In this document: piece after piece, positions 51,466 through 60,646 of the stretch
How positions within the stretch are numbered: position 1 is the stretch's first letter
Layout: the number at the start of each line of letters is the position of its first letter
Origin: Mycobacterium sp. OTB74
GTDB taxonomy: Bacteria; Actinomycetota; Actinomycetes; Mycobacteriales; Mycobacteriaceae
Assembly: GCF_029892685.1 (NCBI RefSeq)
Contig: NZ_JARXVD010000017.1
Location: 84,271 to 148,270, forward strand
DNA: 64,000 nucleotides
Reading direction: 5' to 3'
Notes under the pieces: model-generated
What the model was told of the DNA's origin: nothing
Databases searched by the model: none
What the model saw: only the letters and a program-made list of their open reading frames with translations
Made by a program: the position numbers and the translations under genes

Positions 51466-52721
51466 TTGGTATTAACCCCGTATGCGGGAGGTTTTGGCGC
51501 GGTCGATGACGGTGTCTGACTGCGCTTTTCAACCGACGGTGCGGTCTTGGCGAGGTGCTGTGAGCTCACCGTCGTGGTGCTGGACCGGTCGACGGTGGAT
51601 GATGCTGCCGACGCCGCGACAGCCTGCGGTGCTTGTGCTGTCAGGACCACGGCAGGACCACCCACCCCGTACGGGCCTGCAGGTTTGGTGTTGAGGGGCC
51701 GGCCGAACCCTGCCTCCTGCAGGCCATCATCGATGCCGGTCGGAATCGCCGTCAGGAAGTTCTGCAGCACTGTTTCGGGTTTGGCTGTGGGGACGAGTCC
51801 AGCAGTGGTGGGCAGCCCAGGACTGATCGTTCGGTTGTAACCAGCCTCGACGAGAACACGAAGCGGAGCGTCAAGCGCGGCGAGAACCGGGTCGGGCACA
51901 CCAATCGCCTTCAGCGGCAACAAGAGTGGCAACCGGGTGCTGGGAATCAGGTAGTAATTGGTGTCGCCGACCTGTGCCTGCAGCACCGCGCTGGACATGT
52001 CGAGGTTGGAGTAATTCAGATGCACGTACACGAAACCGAACACTGAGTTGAGGTCGGCGAGCACGTTGAGCGGATAGGTCGGGAAGTCCGATACCGGATC
52101 GTACTGCCCCGAAATGTCGTACGTGGTGACCTGTCCGGCGGTTGCGCCGGCGGTCTGTGTGGGCGTTGAGCCCAGGGCGGTCATGTCGAAGAACGGCACG
52201 TGCAGCCCTGCGAAGCGTTCATAGAAGCCACCGTTGGGCCGCTCGATGTTACCGATCATGACGAATGTGGGGTGCGGGACTGTGGCACCCGGTCCTGCAT
52301 CGGCGTACTGCGCGTTGAAGTCTCGCTTGTACTCACTGACCACCGCACCGCCCTGCGAGTACCCGAAGATAACCGGTGCCGGATCGGCCGCAGTGTCCGT
52401 TTGCAGCTGCGACACTCCGGTCGCAATCGACTCATCGATACCCGGAACGAAGATGCCGGGCGAGAACAGCGGAATGCTCGCTGGGTACTGCACCGCCACC
52501 ACAGGTACCGGCGCGGTGCCATATACCGCGTCGACGAAATGGGCCGCCTGAGCTTCGATCTGGGCGTCACTGGTGATGTTGAACCCGATGATCTGGGTCC
52601 CTTTGATTGCATAGGTCGCGGTCAGTTCGTACGTCATCTGCACCGGGGGTGAAGCCGCCGTGGCGACGACGGTCATTGTGGCCGCCACGCCTGCCACCAA
52701 CGTTGCCCAAACCGATCGCAT
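51339..52721 (-). CDS. PE-PPE-domain serine esterase
   Basis: A 460-residue exported protein with a signal peptide (MRSVWATLVAGVAATMTVVA...). The PE-PPE domain (alpha/beta hydrolase, ~60-285) contains the nucleophile elbow FGYSQGGAVVSEYKR, YDPVSDFP (likely Asp) and YVHLNYSN (likely His). No PE or PPE N-terminal module is present. A Ser/Thr/Pro-rich tail (~370-460) follows and its last ~40 codons overlap the PLD gene. It probably acts on cell-envelope lipid esters. Confidence 0.8.
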   Translation of the reverse strand: MRSVWATLVAGVAATMTVVATAASPPVQMTYELTATYAIKGTQIIGFNITSDAQIEAQAAHFVDAVYGTAPVPVVAVQYPASIPLFSPGIFVPGIDESIATGVSQLQTDTAADPAPVIFGYSQGGAVVSEYKRDFNAQYADAGPGATVPHPTFVMIGNIERPNGGFYERFAGLHVPFFDMTALGSTPTQTAGATAGQVTTYDISGQYDPVSDFPTYPLNVLADLNSVFGFVYVHLNYSNLDMSSAVLQAQVGDTNYYLIPSTRLPLLLPLKAIGVPDPVLAALDAPLRVLVEAGYNRTISPGLPTTAGLVPTAKPETVLQNFLTAIPTGIDDGLQEAGFGRPLNTKPAGPYGVGGPAVVLTAQAPQAVAASAASSTVDRSSTTTVSSQHLAKTAPSVEKRSQTPSSTAPKPPAYGVNTNQVWSKKARSTAEDASLGAIHVSSSSRPLNGLGSWVRNARQR

Positions 52722-52835
52722 CAGATGCACCCCACTTTCACGGCGGAGTATCGCAGCCGCGGGCCGACGCCGCGCCGTCTTTCACATGCGAGTCCGGCCC
52801 CGGTTCTGACCGGGGCCGGTACGCGACGGTAGTGC

Positions 52836-53285
52836 TCAGACGGGCAGGAGCGCCACGTTCGCCGTGCCGCAGAGCTTGGTGACGGTGTAGGCGTCACGCT
52901 GCGGACGTCCGATCCCGGTCAGTGGCGAAAAATGCGTCGTGGTGATCAGCTCGGTTTCGATCGGAACCGACTTCGCGCCCTCCATCACCACAAACGGAAC
53001 GAGCACTGTCACCGACGTCGACCCGGCGTCCACAGTGGAGTGCAGGACAGCGGTGACGAGGGTGCCCAAATTCGCCACCTCCGCCACTGCGACCTCTGTG
53101 GCGTGGAACGTCTTGGTCTGGTGCGAATCCTGATAGATCAGCTTGATCAGGCCGTTGGTGCTGATCGGTCCAGACCCCACCGGGAAGTAGGTGATGTGAA
53201 TACCGTTGCCGGACAGGTGATAAACATTGGGTGACCCACTCGGAGTCAGATCGGGTGAAGCAGTCTGTGGTGCTGTGGTGGTCAT
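52836..53285 (-). CDS. Hypothetical beta-rich protein
   Basis: The 149-residue product starts after GAAGGGG (MTTTAPQTASP...) and looks beta-rich, with alternating hydrophobic residues (VYHLSGNGIHITYFPVG, VTVLVPFVVMEG). It has no signal peptide or known motif. It lies upstream of the PE-PPE esterase gene on the same strand with a 114-bp gap. I do not recognise a family. Confidence 0.6.
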   Translation of the reverse strand: MTTTAPQTASPDLTPSGSPNVYHLSGNGIHITYFPVGSGPISTNGLIKLIYQDSHQTKTFHATEVAVAEVANLGTLVTAVLHSTVDAGSTSVTVLVPFVVMEGAKSVPIETELITTTHFSPLTGIGRPQRDAYTVTKLCGTANVALLPV

Positions 53286-53619
53286 GGTTTCCCCTTCAAG
53301 TCGGAGCACCGGATCAGTGGGCCCGGTGCGTGTTCTACCCCGACCATGCTTCGCCACCGGACGGCGACGCACATGCGTAGTCAAGTACTTAATTGGATGT
53401 GCGCAACGGGCGGGCTGCAGGTACCCAAACATGCTGCCCGGCAACGTTGCCCGGATTCCGCAAGAACTGAGCGCATGCGGTGCAACAGAATTCGCCGCAG
53501 GATACTCGGGGTGGCTCTCCAGGCAATAGGCTTCGGTCCACTGAGTGGACCGAAGCCTTGCCTGCTTGCAGAGCCCGGTGGATATTCCGAGAAATCGTTT
53601 GTGCCATGAGGAGGTCGCC
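53286..53619. other. Divergent intergenic region with perfect 14-bp hairpin
   Basis: About 334 bp between divergent starts. The main feature is AGGCTTCGGTCCAC-TGA-GTGGACCGAAGCCT at 53528-53558, a perfect inverted repeat. In a divergent region it cannot terminate either neighbour's full transcript. It may therefore be an operator, a leader attenuator for 53620, or the terminator of a lost gene. No coding frame is convincing. Confidence 0.5.
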
Positions 53620-53871
53620 ATGGGCAGCCCAGGCGTCGGGCAGTTCATAACGGACTGTGGTGGTGGCGTATGGGTCAACAGCAATACGTCGTGCCCGTTC
53701 GCGCTGAATGTCCATGAGCAGTGGCTGGCCCAGGCCGGAGGGGGTTCGGCGCTGGTCGAGGCCTTCAGCCCTACAACGGGGCAGACCTACACGATGGCCT
53801 GTGTGAGGTCCGGCGATTCAGTTACGTGCCTTGGCGGAAACGAGGCAGCGGTCTGGTTCCAGGCCGAATAG
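53620..53871 (+). CDS. Mycobacterial CPFA-x-NV domain protein
   Basis: An 83-residue protein carrying a domain I know from many mycobacterial exported proteins: SNTSCPFALNVHEQW, VEAFSPTTGQTYTMACV, and VTCLGGNEAAVWF, with Cys pairs for disulfides. Here the signal peptide usually found before it is absent; the start (after GAGGAGG) reads MGSPGVGQFITDCGGG. It may be truncated at the 5' end or secreted another way. It converges with the aldose epimerase gene, leaving 6 bp. Confidence 0.65.
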   Translation: MGSPGVGQFITDCGGGVWVNSNTSCPFALNVHEQWLAQAGGGSALVEAFSPTTGQTYTMACVRSGDSVTCLGGNEAAVWFQAE

Positions 53872-53877
53872 CGCGTG

Positions 53878-55062
53878 CTATTCAGTCCCGAAGCCGAATG
53901 TCGTTGTGGAATCATAGGTTTGACCAGGGTTGAGGGTTGTACTCGGGAAGCTGGGTTGATTCGGCGAATCCGGGTAATGCTGGGTTTCCATGGTGAATCC
54001 CGCGCCTTGCCGGTAGATATGCCCGCTGGTTCCCGTGAATGCGCCGTCGATGAAGTTCGATGTGTAGAACTGCACGCCCGGTTCGGTCGTGGAAACGGTC
54101 AGGGTGCGCCCGGTCTGCGGGTCCTCGACTTTGGCCGCCTGCACCATGTCGGTGTTGTTGCCCCTGTTGATCGCCCAGTTGTGGTCGTAGCCATGGGCCA
54201 GCAGCAGCTGCGGATCGTTCGCGGTTATGTGATCACCGATTGCCGTCGGAGAAGTGAAATCGAATGGCGTCCCCCTAACCGGAACGATCTGCCCCGTCGG
54301 GATCTGGGTGGAGTCGGTCGGTGTGTAGTGGTCGGCGTTGAGGGTGAGCTTCTGGTTGTAGATGCCAAGCGTGCTTTCGCCGGCCAGGTTGAAGTAGCTG
54401 TGATTGGTCAGGTTCACCACGGTCGGCGCGTCCGTCGTCGCCTGGTAGTTGATTCGCAGTTCGTTCTTCTGGTCGACGGTGTAGGTGACCGTTGTCGTGA
54501 GCGTCCCCGGATAGCCCATTTCACCCGCAGGGCTTACGTATCGGAGCTTCAAACCCACACCGTCGCTGCCGCTCTGAGGGCTGGCCTGCCACACTTTCTG
54601 GTCGAATCCCACAGTGCCGCCGTGCAGACTGTTGCCGTTGTTGTTGATCGGCAGGTGGTACTGGGTGCCGTTCAACGTGAACGTCCCTTTGGCGATCCGG
54701 TTGCCGTAGCGGCCGATGATCGCACCGAAGTACGTCTTTTCGGAGCCGGTGTTGTTCAGGTAGCCGTCCACAGTCGGGAATCCGAGCACCACGTTGTCGG
54801 CATGGCCGCCGCGATCGGGGGTCTCGATTGACTGAATGATGCCGCCGTACGTCAAGATCCGCACGCGCATGCCGTGCCCGCTGGTGAGCGTGTAGCGACT
54901 CACCGGGGTCCCGCCCACCTGGCCGAACGGTTCGCTGGTGATTGCCGGTGCGCCTGCTGGTGTCTCACTGCCCTCCGCAGGTTTCGTCGTGCTGTTGCCG
55001 CACGCCGCCAACCCCACCACACCCGCGATGGCGATCAATCGATGTAGCTGTCTCCCCCGCAT
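53878..55062 (-). CDS. galM: Aldose 1-epimerase lipoprotein
   Basis: A 394-residue mutarotase with an N-terminal lipobox (GVVGLAAC, lipidated Cys ~21), so it is membrane-anchored on the outside. Family motifs are GRYGNRIAKG, NNNGNSLHGG (His), NLTNHSYFNLAG (catalytic His) and TMETQHYPDSPN (catalytic Glu). It interconverts anomers of sugars, here in the periplasm, perhaps to prepare sugars for uptake. Confidence 0.87.
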   Translation of the reverse strand: MRGRQLHRLIAIAGVVGLAACGNSTTKPAEGSETPAGAPAITSEPFGQVGGTPVSRYTLTSGHGMRVRILTYGGIIQSIETPDRGGHADNVVLGFPTVDGYLNNTGSEKTYFGAIIGRYGNRIAKGTFTLNGTQYHLPINNNGNSLHGGTVGFDQKVWQASPQSGSDGVGLKLRYVSPAGEMGYPGTLTTTVTYTVDQKNELRINYQATTDAPTVVNLTNHSYFNLAGESTLGIYNQKLTLNADHYTPTDSTQIPTGQIVPVRGTPFDFTSPTAIGDHITANDPQLLLAHGYDHNWAINRGNNTDMVQAAKVEDPQTGRTLTVSTTEPGVQFYTSNFIDGAFTGTSGHIYRQGAGFTMETQHYPDSPNQPSFPSTTLNPGQTYDSTTTFGFGTE

Positions 55063-55272
55063 GACGCTCCTTGCTCTCGCTGAATCGGCCAGTGGATAAA
55101 CACTATTCGCCGTGAGATGTGAATGGTCGGATGCGCACCGAAACCCACAAATTGGGTGTCGCTGCTATCCACCTAGCTGTCAGTTCTCGCACCATCGTGC
55201 GGTCTACGCGAATCCGTTCGATGGACAAGGACTTTCCTGCCAAATCGCCGTACACGATTGTCGCAAAAGGGC

Positions 55273-55785
55273 CTATTCCGGCCGTTGTCGACGCGCAGTG
55301 AGCGCCGTCGGCCTACCCATCGCGTAGCCGAGACCAACCGCCGCTAACCCGAACTTGATCAGGGCGGTGACCTGGGCGCGCCGCGCGTTCACCCCGACGT
55401 CCCGCCGATCGAGCACGCGAATCAGCGAGACTCCCTCGACGGCGTCGGCCGCGACCGCACCCGCGGCCAGGGCCGGCAGCCACCCCGGGTGCTCCCGCTG
55501 CTTCCGGCGCCGCTCGATGAGCAGCGCCAGCAGCGTTCCGTAGGTGGTCATGTACCCGAAGTCGAGCCACATCGACTGGCGGGCCGCCTGCTGGCCGTCC
55601 TCGCCCCACCGGCTCATGATGTCGTCGGCCTTGGCGGCGCTGCCGGCGAGCTCGAACGGGATGATGCCCGGGCCGCCCGCCGTGCGCATCCGGTTCTCCA
55701 GTCTGAGCATCACCGCGGAGTAGCAGATATAGGCGATGGTCGCAGCCGTGATCCGATGCTCACGCGCCCAGCGGCGGCTGATCAT
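55273..55785 (-). CDS. Small membrane protein, unknown function
   Basis: The 170-residue product has about four hydrophobic segments (TAATIAYICYSAVML, LDFGYMTTYGTLLALLI, LPALAAGAVAADAVEGV, LIKFGLAAVGLGYAMG) and a basic C-terminus. It starts 3 bp downstream of the reductase stop on the same strand, so the two may be co-translated. No family is recognised. Confidence 0.6.
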   Translation of the reverse strand: MISRRWAREHRITAATIAYICYSAVMLRLENRMRTAGGPGIIPFELAGSAAKADDIMSRWGEDGQQAARQSMWLDFGYMTTYGTLLALLIERRRKQREHPGWLPALAAGAVAADAVEGVSLIRVLDRRDVGVNARRAQVTALIKFGLAAVGLGYAMGRPTALTARRQRPE

Positions 55786-55788
55786 CTT

Positions 55789-56140
55789 CTAGTCCAACCG
55801 GACCTGCACCGCGACCCGGCCCTTGTCATCGCGGGTGGCGACGGCGTGCCCAGTGTGGTCGGTGCCGCGAAGGTTGAGCAGGGTGATGGGTCCGCCGTCA
55901 CCGAGGAAGTTACGCCACCAACTCTTGGCGTCCGGTGCCATCACGTTGATGGTGACCTCATCACCGGATAGCCGATAGCCAACCGGGGTTTGGAAGCTGC
56001 GGCCCGATTTGCAGCCGGTGTAGCGGACCTCGACCAAGTTGCGGCCGACGACTTCGCCGAGAACGGGAACTGTAGTGAGGCCGACCGCCAACTTGTTCAA
56101 GGCGCGTGCGACCGGAGTTGTCGAAGACCCTGTTGGACAT
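55789..56140 (-). pseudogene. Deazaflavin-dependent nitroreductase-like gene, 5' frameshift
   Basis: The frame ending at 55789 encodes a Ddn/F420-dependent reductase-like domain: VEVRYTGCKSGRSFQTPVGYR and VMAPDAKSWWRNFLGDGGP. Its natural N-terminus appears in another frame: the ATG at 56140 reads MSNRVFDN, after which PVARALNKLAVGL continues in the main frame. A two-base loss in an AC-rich stretch near 56115-56122 would explain this. The open frame upstream to 56319 lacks coding character. Either a frameshifted gene, or translation begins at a downstream TTG. Confidence 0.55.
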
Positions 56141-56324
56141 GTTCGCCAGGCTAGCGCGGTGGCGCGAGCCTGCCGAGTAGCGGATGCGGCGACAGGCAGC
56201 GACGGGTGAAATCTCCGCGGAAACAACCTGATTGGGCTTGTCACGGCTAGCCTGCCGTCCCTACCACACCGGACCAAACCTTGGTGGCAGGATCGCGCTG
56301 ACCGCGAATAGCCCTGCACCGCAA

Positions 56325-56365
56325 GGGAATATCCCGAACCCTCACTGAGGATTCGGGATATTCCC
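56325..56365. terminator. Long GGGAATATCCCGAA hairpin
   Basis: GGGAATATCCCGAA and its exact reverse complement TTCGGGATATTCCC flank a 13-nt centre (with an inner CCT/AGG pairing). It lies 200 bp downstream of the LOG gene stop and upstream of the reductase gene, the right place to separate them. Each arm is itself nearly palindromic, so it could alternatively bind a protein. Confidence 0.55.
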
Positions 56366-56564
56366 GGCAGACCCGCGTATTCGGCCTCTAACTGGCACCC
56401 GGGCGCGACCGATGCCGATGAGCGCTGGCCGACGCAACGTCTGGTGCCGCGGGCATCCGACCGCCGCCGGTGCAGGGACCGGTTCGCTCTTTGCGTCAGA
56501 ATTCGATCAGAAGTAGCGCACGAACGCTCCTGTAGTGACGGAGCTGGGCCGGGCGACGGGCCGA

Positions 56565-57335
56565 CTACCGCGTTGACGAGGCGATGAGCTCAACGGCTTC
56601 TGCCACACTGTCGGTGCAGTGGATGAGGTCAAGGTCGGATTCGGAGATCTTTCCTCCGGGCTGGACTGTGTTGCGGATCCAGTTGATCAGGCCAGACCAG
56701 TAGTCGACACCCAGCAGGATGATCGGAAATGCTGTCACCTTGTGTGTCTGCACGAGGGTCAAGGCTTCGAACAGTTCGTCGAGGGTGCCGAATCCGCCGG
56801 GCAGGCACACGAACGCCTGCGCATATTTGACGAACATGGTCTTGCGTACGAAGAAGTAGCGGAAGTTGATCCCGAGATCGACCCAGTGGTTGAGTCGCTG
56901 TTCGAACGGCAGCTCGATGCCCAGACCGACCGAGTAGCCGCCGGACTCGCTGGCGCCACGGTTAACCGCCTCCATCGAACCCGGGCCGCCCCCGGTGATC
57001 ACCGCATAACCCGCCCGCACCAGTGCGATGCCCAATTCCTCGCCCAACCGGTACTCGGGAGAATGCGGTTCCGTCCGAGCAGAGCCGAAAACCGTGACAG
57101 CCTTGGGCATTTCGGCGAGAGCATCGAAACCCTCTACGAACTCGCCCTGGATCCGCAGCACGCGCCAGGGGTCGGTGTGCAGCCACTCGGCGTGGTCATG
57201 CCTGTCCAGCAGATGCTGATCGGCGGTGGTAGCCACGCAACGCTCGCGACGAAGTTGCACCGAACCGCGTATTTGGAGCTGACTGTCGTCGTTCTCGTCC
57301 ACGCCTGCCAGCGTATGGGAAGCCGCCCCGGCCAC
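56565..57335 (-). CDS. TIGR00730 Rossmann-fold LOG-family protein
   Basis: A 256-residue protein with both LOG motifs: TGGGPGSMEAVNRGA (~110) and CLPGGFGTLDELFEAL (~170), plus the catalytic Arg region. In characterised LOG enzymes these form the active site of a cytokinin riboside 5'-monophosphate phosphoribohydrolase; in mycobacteria the true role is uncertain. A ~50-residue N-terminal extension precedes the domain. The GTG start at 57335 is tentative, and a GTG near 57302 is possible. Confidence 0.8.
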   Translation of the reverse strand: MAGAASHTLAGVDENDDSQLQIRGSVQLRRERCVATTADQHLLDRHDHAEWLHTDPWRVLRIQGEFVEGFDALAEMPKAVTVFGSARTEPHSPEYRLGEELGIALVRAGYAVITGGGPGSMEAVNRGASESGGYSVGLGIELPFEQRLNHWVDLGINFRYFFVRKTMFVKYAQAFVCLPGGFGTLDELFEALTLVQTHKVTAFPIILLGVDYWSGLINWIRNTVQPGGKISESDLDLIHCTDSVAEAVELIASSTR

Positions 57336-57367
57336 TCAGACCTTGTTGCCGGCCTCGGACTTCACCC

Positions 57368-57559
57368 CTAGGCGCCGGCGTCGAACTAGCCGTCGCAGCG
57401 GGCGCCCGAGTCGTCGCAACCACGCACAACGAAGGTCGATTCGGCATGCTCACCGCACTCGGGGCTGAGCGTGCCGAGCTTGAGATGCCCGGTCTTTGGA
57501 CTCGGCTACCCGAGGCCACAAAGCTCGATGCCAGAACAATCGGTGTATTCGACCCATGA
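57368..57559 (+). pseudogene. Fragment of zinc-type (MDR) dehydrogenase
   Basis: This plus-strand frame reads LGAGVELAVAAGARVVATTH followed by GRFGMLTALGAERAELE and RLPEATKLDA, ending at TGA 57559. It corresponds to the NAD(P)-binding Rossmann segment of medium-chain quinone oxidoreductases. Both the N-terminal catalytic part and the C-terminal part are missing. There is no start codon or ribosome site, so it is a decayed remnant. Confidence 0.6.
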
Positions 57560-57615
57560 CTTCTCCGTTTCAGGCGTAGTTTCGCAACCACACGGGGACC
57601 GTCCAGGAGACGAAA

Positions 57616-58599
57616 ATGAAGATTTCGGTCCATTCAATCCTGACTGCCGGGGTCGCGGTGGTTATGGCCGGCGCGATCACGACCGCATCGTCCATTCAAC
57701 CGTCTCCCCCGCAACCGTCTCCGCCGTCGGTGGCAGCCATCCAACTCACGGCCGCCGTCCAAGCAACGGCGCCGACCCTGAACACATTGACGCCGAACAC
57801 CCAACTCGCCCTACCGAAAATCGATCTGACCTATCTGCTCGACTACGCGGCACGTGTCGTGCTCCCGCCGAGTCTGGGGGCCGCCCTCCCTGCACCTCCG
57901 AGCTCCACCACGACTCCTACGCCCACCGACATCAACAGCTTCATCAAAAACACGTACAACGCCATCGAGCCGTGGGTGCGGTACGGGTTCGAACTGGCCA
58001 CGTACGCGGTCGGCTGGATTCCGTACGTGGGCTGGCTCTCGCCGCAGATCATGATCTTCTACTCCTTCGGGGAGCGCATCGCCCGAAGCGACGTGTTCAA
58101 CCTCGATGATTGGCTCTTCGGCCCGCTTCCCTTCGTCCAGGGCTACATAAACAACGCCGTGGATAAATGGAATGCAGTCGTCCAATTGGGAATTGACCAA
58201 TGGAACTTCTGGCTTCCGCCGCTGCCGCCGCTTCCGCCCCTCCCGTTGGCAGCTAGTCAGACCACGACGCTAACTGCCAACCTCCCGACCGCGCAGCCGC
58301 AAACTAGCCCGACATCCGCGCCAAGCCGGCAGGCGCCTCTCGTGGCGAAGCTGGCGGGACAGCAAACGACGGTGCCAACCAGCGTGGTCACCTCAACCTC
58401 CGTCGCTGCGAAGTCGAGCAGCTCGCCGACCGCAACCGTGACGGAGTCCCCCAAGCCCCAAATCACCAAGCCAGCCACCGGACTCGACAACGCCCTCACT
58501 CACAACGTCCTGAAGCTCCCCAACAACCAAGTCGCCACCGGCGCGGCCAACAGCGGCAAGCCACTTCCGACCGCGCACACAGGACTGAAGAAGAAGTAG
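57616..58599 (+). CDS. Exported hydrophobic-core protein, mycobacterial type
   Basis: A 327-residue protein with a signal peptide (MKISVHSILTAGVAVVMAGA...). A conserved central segment (~110-205; YAVGWIPYVGWLSPQIMIFY, FGERIARSDVFNLDDWLFGP) occurs in many mycobacterial exported proteins. A long Thr/Ser/Pro-rich, probably disordered tail (~215-327) ends in KKK. AGGAGACG precedes the ATG. The function is unknown; a surface role is likely. Confidence 0.68.
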   Translation: MKISVHSILTAGVAVVMAGAITTASSIQPSPPQPSPPSVAAIQLTAAVQATAPTLNTLTPNTQLALPKIDLTYLLDYAARVVLPPSLGAALPAPPSSTTTPTPTDINSFIKNTYNAIEPWVRYGFELATYAVGWIPYVGWLSPQIMIFYSFGERIARSDVFNLDDWLFGPLPFVQGYINNAVDKWNAVVQLGIDQWNFWLPPLPPLPPLPLAASQTTTLTANLPTAQPQTSPTSAPSRQAPLVAKLAGQQTTVPTSVVTSTSVAAKSSSSPTATVTESPKPQITKPATGLDNALTHNVLKLPNNQVATGAANSGKPLPTAHTGLKKK

Positions 58600-58677
58600 T
58601 TGCGACACCACAGTCCGGCCGCCGTCAGCGCACCGGCCAATGGTCGGTCCGGCTATACCCGCGTCGCACGCGACTCG

Positions 58678-59049
58678 TTAGACGCCCAGCAACTGGCTCT
58701 CAGCAGACAGCCAGTTGTCGAAGGCCGATTGCCCACGTCCCGACTGGTAGATCTCGAATGCACGCGCCGCGATGTCGTCATGCGATGCGATTCGCTCGGC
58801 AAGGATATGGTCACCGGGTCCCAGTCTGGGGTCCACGCCCAGATGGCCCAGTATCGACACTTCCTGGTGCTGATCAAGCCCGCTGTCAACCACGACCTCT
58901 TCGATCCCCGGCTGAACAAAGAGATCGACTTTCATGGAGTTTGCACCGATGTCGACCAGCTCGGGACTGCCCAGGGGCAGCTGAAGCAGAAAGTCCTCGG
59001 TGTCCGATGACAGCGTCCCCCAAAAGATTTGACGCCGGTGCCTCGCCAT
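58678..59049 (-). CDS. Hypothetical protein with DUF2934-like C-terminus
   Basis: The 123-residue protein starts after GAGGAGACAAG (MARHRRQIFWGTLS...). The N-terminal part (~10-85) is rich in acidic and hydrophobic residues. The C-terminal ~40 residues (ERIASHDDIAARAFEIYQSG, then FDNWLSAESQLLGV) resemble the DUF2934 helical motif. Such small proteins are common and unstudied. It converges with the exported protein gene. Confidence 0.6.
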   Translation of the reverse strand: MARHRRQIFWGTLSSDTEDFLLQLPLGSPELVDIGANSMKVDLFVQPGIEEVVVDSGLDQHQEVSILGHLGVDPRLGPGDHILAERIASHDDIAARAFEIYQSGRGQSAFDNWLSAESQLLGV

Positions 59050-59520
59050 CTTGTCTCCTCTCCGGTCATTACGCTGGCCACTCACATAGCTGGCCTATAG
59101 CTAAGATTCCTCCATCGTCGGCGCGTCCGCCACCACCGTGATCGACGCCAATGTTGCGGAGCTGATGCGGTGAACCGCGGAGTGTCAGACTCCTCGTACA
59201 GGGAATCCAGCGGTCCTCGTCTGCCGGCGTGGATTACACGGGGCCGTAATCGTCGTCCGCGTAGTCGCAGTTTCCGATGTCGTCGACCAGCGGTCCGGCC
59301 CTAGCGCGGCTGGCGTTCTGACAGCCACCCCCAACCCCGGTGGTCGGTTCGCTCAGCGGACCAGGCGCTTGACGAGACCCGGGGTGGAGTCTGAAGATTG
59401 CGCATGGTTCCGTCGAATCGAAGGAGCCGTGTCGGTGCCCAAACCTTATCCCGAATTGGTTCACGTGCTGTGAGGTCACCCCATCCCCGGGTCCTGCCAA
59501 ATCGGCGTGAGGAGACTTAA
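59050..59520. other. Intergenic region, no gene supported
   Basis: A ~470-bp divergent region. A minus-strand frame ending at 59234 finishes with an acidic NCDYADDDYGPV but lacks a plausible start and any family feature, so I do not call it. AGGAG before 59521 sets the methyltransferase start. No repeat or hairpin stands out. Confidence 0.35.
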
Positions 59521-60612
59521 ATGGCATCGGCGAAGCTCCCACCCGCCAAAGTCGTACGCGCAATAGAGGTGGCGCGACATTACCTCCACCGGCTGCACTC
59601 CCGGATGGTCCCCGCTCCGCTCGCGTTGATGGAAATGGTCATGAACGCCTGGGTCGCCCAGGCAATCGCGGCGGCTGCCGACCTTGGCATTGCCGACGCT
59701 CTTGCCCAGGAGCCGTTGTCGGTGCAGGACTTGGCGAAGGCGGTCGACGCCGACGCCGACGCGCTCAGCCGGCTGATGCGGGCCCTGATATCGCGCGGGA
59801 TATTTCGCCAACGCCGCGACGACCGCTACGACCTCACACCGCTGGCTGAACCTCTTCGTCGCGACGCCAAGATCTCCGTGGCGGCCGGGGCCAGATGGGT
59901 GGGTTCGCCTGTGAATCGCGGTTATTGGACCCGTCTGACCGAGGGCATCCGCAGCGGCCGGGGCATCGCCACCGAACTGCACGGCCTGCCCCTTTTCGAC
60001 TACATGGCCGGGCAGCCGGAGCCGCAGGAGATCTACAACCAGGCAATGACCAGCGGGTCCGAACTCGCGATCGCACCGCTCATCGCCGCCTATGACTTCA
60101 GCCCCTACGCCACAATCGTCGACGTTGGAGGCGGACACGGCCGGCTGCTTGCCGCGATCCTGGCTGCGACGCGGGATGCGCGGGGCGTCCTGTTCGACCA
60201 GCCGCACGTCGTGGCGGGAGCGCCTGCCGAACTGCGCCGGCACCAGGTCCAGGACCGGATCGAGGTTATCAAAGGATGCTTCTTCGGCGACGAGATACCG
60301 ACCGGCGGCGACGCTTATGTGCTCAAGAACGTGATCCACGACTGGTCCGACGACTGCGCTGTCCGCATCCTGAGCAACGTGCACGCGTCGGCCGGACCGG
60401 GCAAGCATGTGCTGCTTGTCGAACTCGTGATTCCCCAACACGACCGTGAGTTTCCGGGCAAATGGTTGGACCTGGAAATGTTCGCCTGCGATGCCGGGCG
60501 TGAGCGCACCGCCGCCGAATATGGCCGGCTCTTGGACGCTGCCGGCTTTCGCATGACGCGGGTGGTACCAACCGCGTCACCGTTCGCCATCATCGAGGCG
60601 GTGGCAATTTAG
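59521..60612 (+). CDS. O-methyltransferase family 2 protein
   Basis: This 363-residue enzyme has an N-terminal winged-helix dimerisation domain (~35-120; VQDLAKAVDADADALSRLMRAL) and a SAM-binding Rossmann domain (~175-355) with VDVGGGHGRLLAAIL (glycine-rich loop), YVLKNVIHDWSDD (the His-Asp catalytic region) and FPGKWLDLEMF. It resembles hydroxyneurosporene/polyketide O-methyltransferases acting on hydroxyl groups of small aromatics. The substrate is unknown, and no biosynthetic partner genes lie nearby. Confidence 0.85.
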   Translation: MASAKLPPAKVVRAIEVARHYLHRLHSRMVPAPLALMEMVMNAWVAQAIAAAADLGIADALAQEPLSVQDLAKAVDADADALSRLMRALISRGIFRQRRDDRYDLTPLAEPLRRDAKISVAAGARWVGSPVNRGYWTRLTEGIRSGRGIATELHGLPLFDYMAGQPEPQEIYNQAMTSGSELAIAPLIAAYDFSPYATIVDVGGGHGRLLAAILAATRDARGVLFDQPHVVAGAPAELRRHQVQDRIEVIKGCFFGDEIPTGGDAYVLKNVIHDWSDDCAVRILSNVHASAGPGKHVLLVELVIPQHDREFPGKWLDLEMFACDAGRERTAAEYGRLLDAAGFRMTRVVPTASPFAIIEAVAI

Positions 60613-60646
60613 CCCACACAGGCGCACCGCCGCCGACCGGCTGCGG

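Noticed and set aside
59234..59563. Minus-strand frame with an acidic C-terminus in the methyltransferase upstream region
   Set aside because: It overlaps the methyltransferase start, lacks a ribosome site and shows no family feature.
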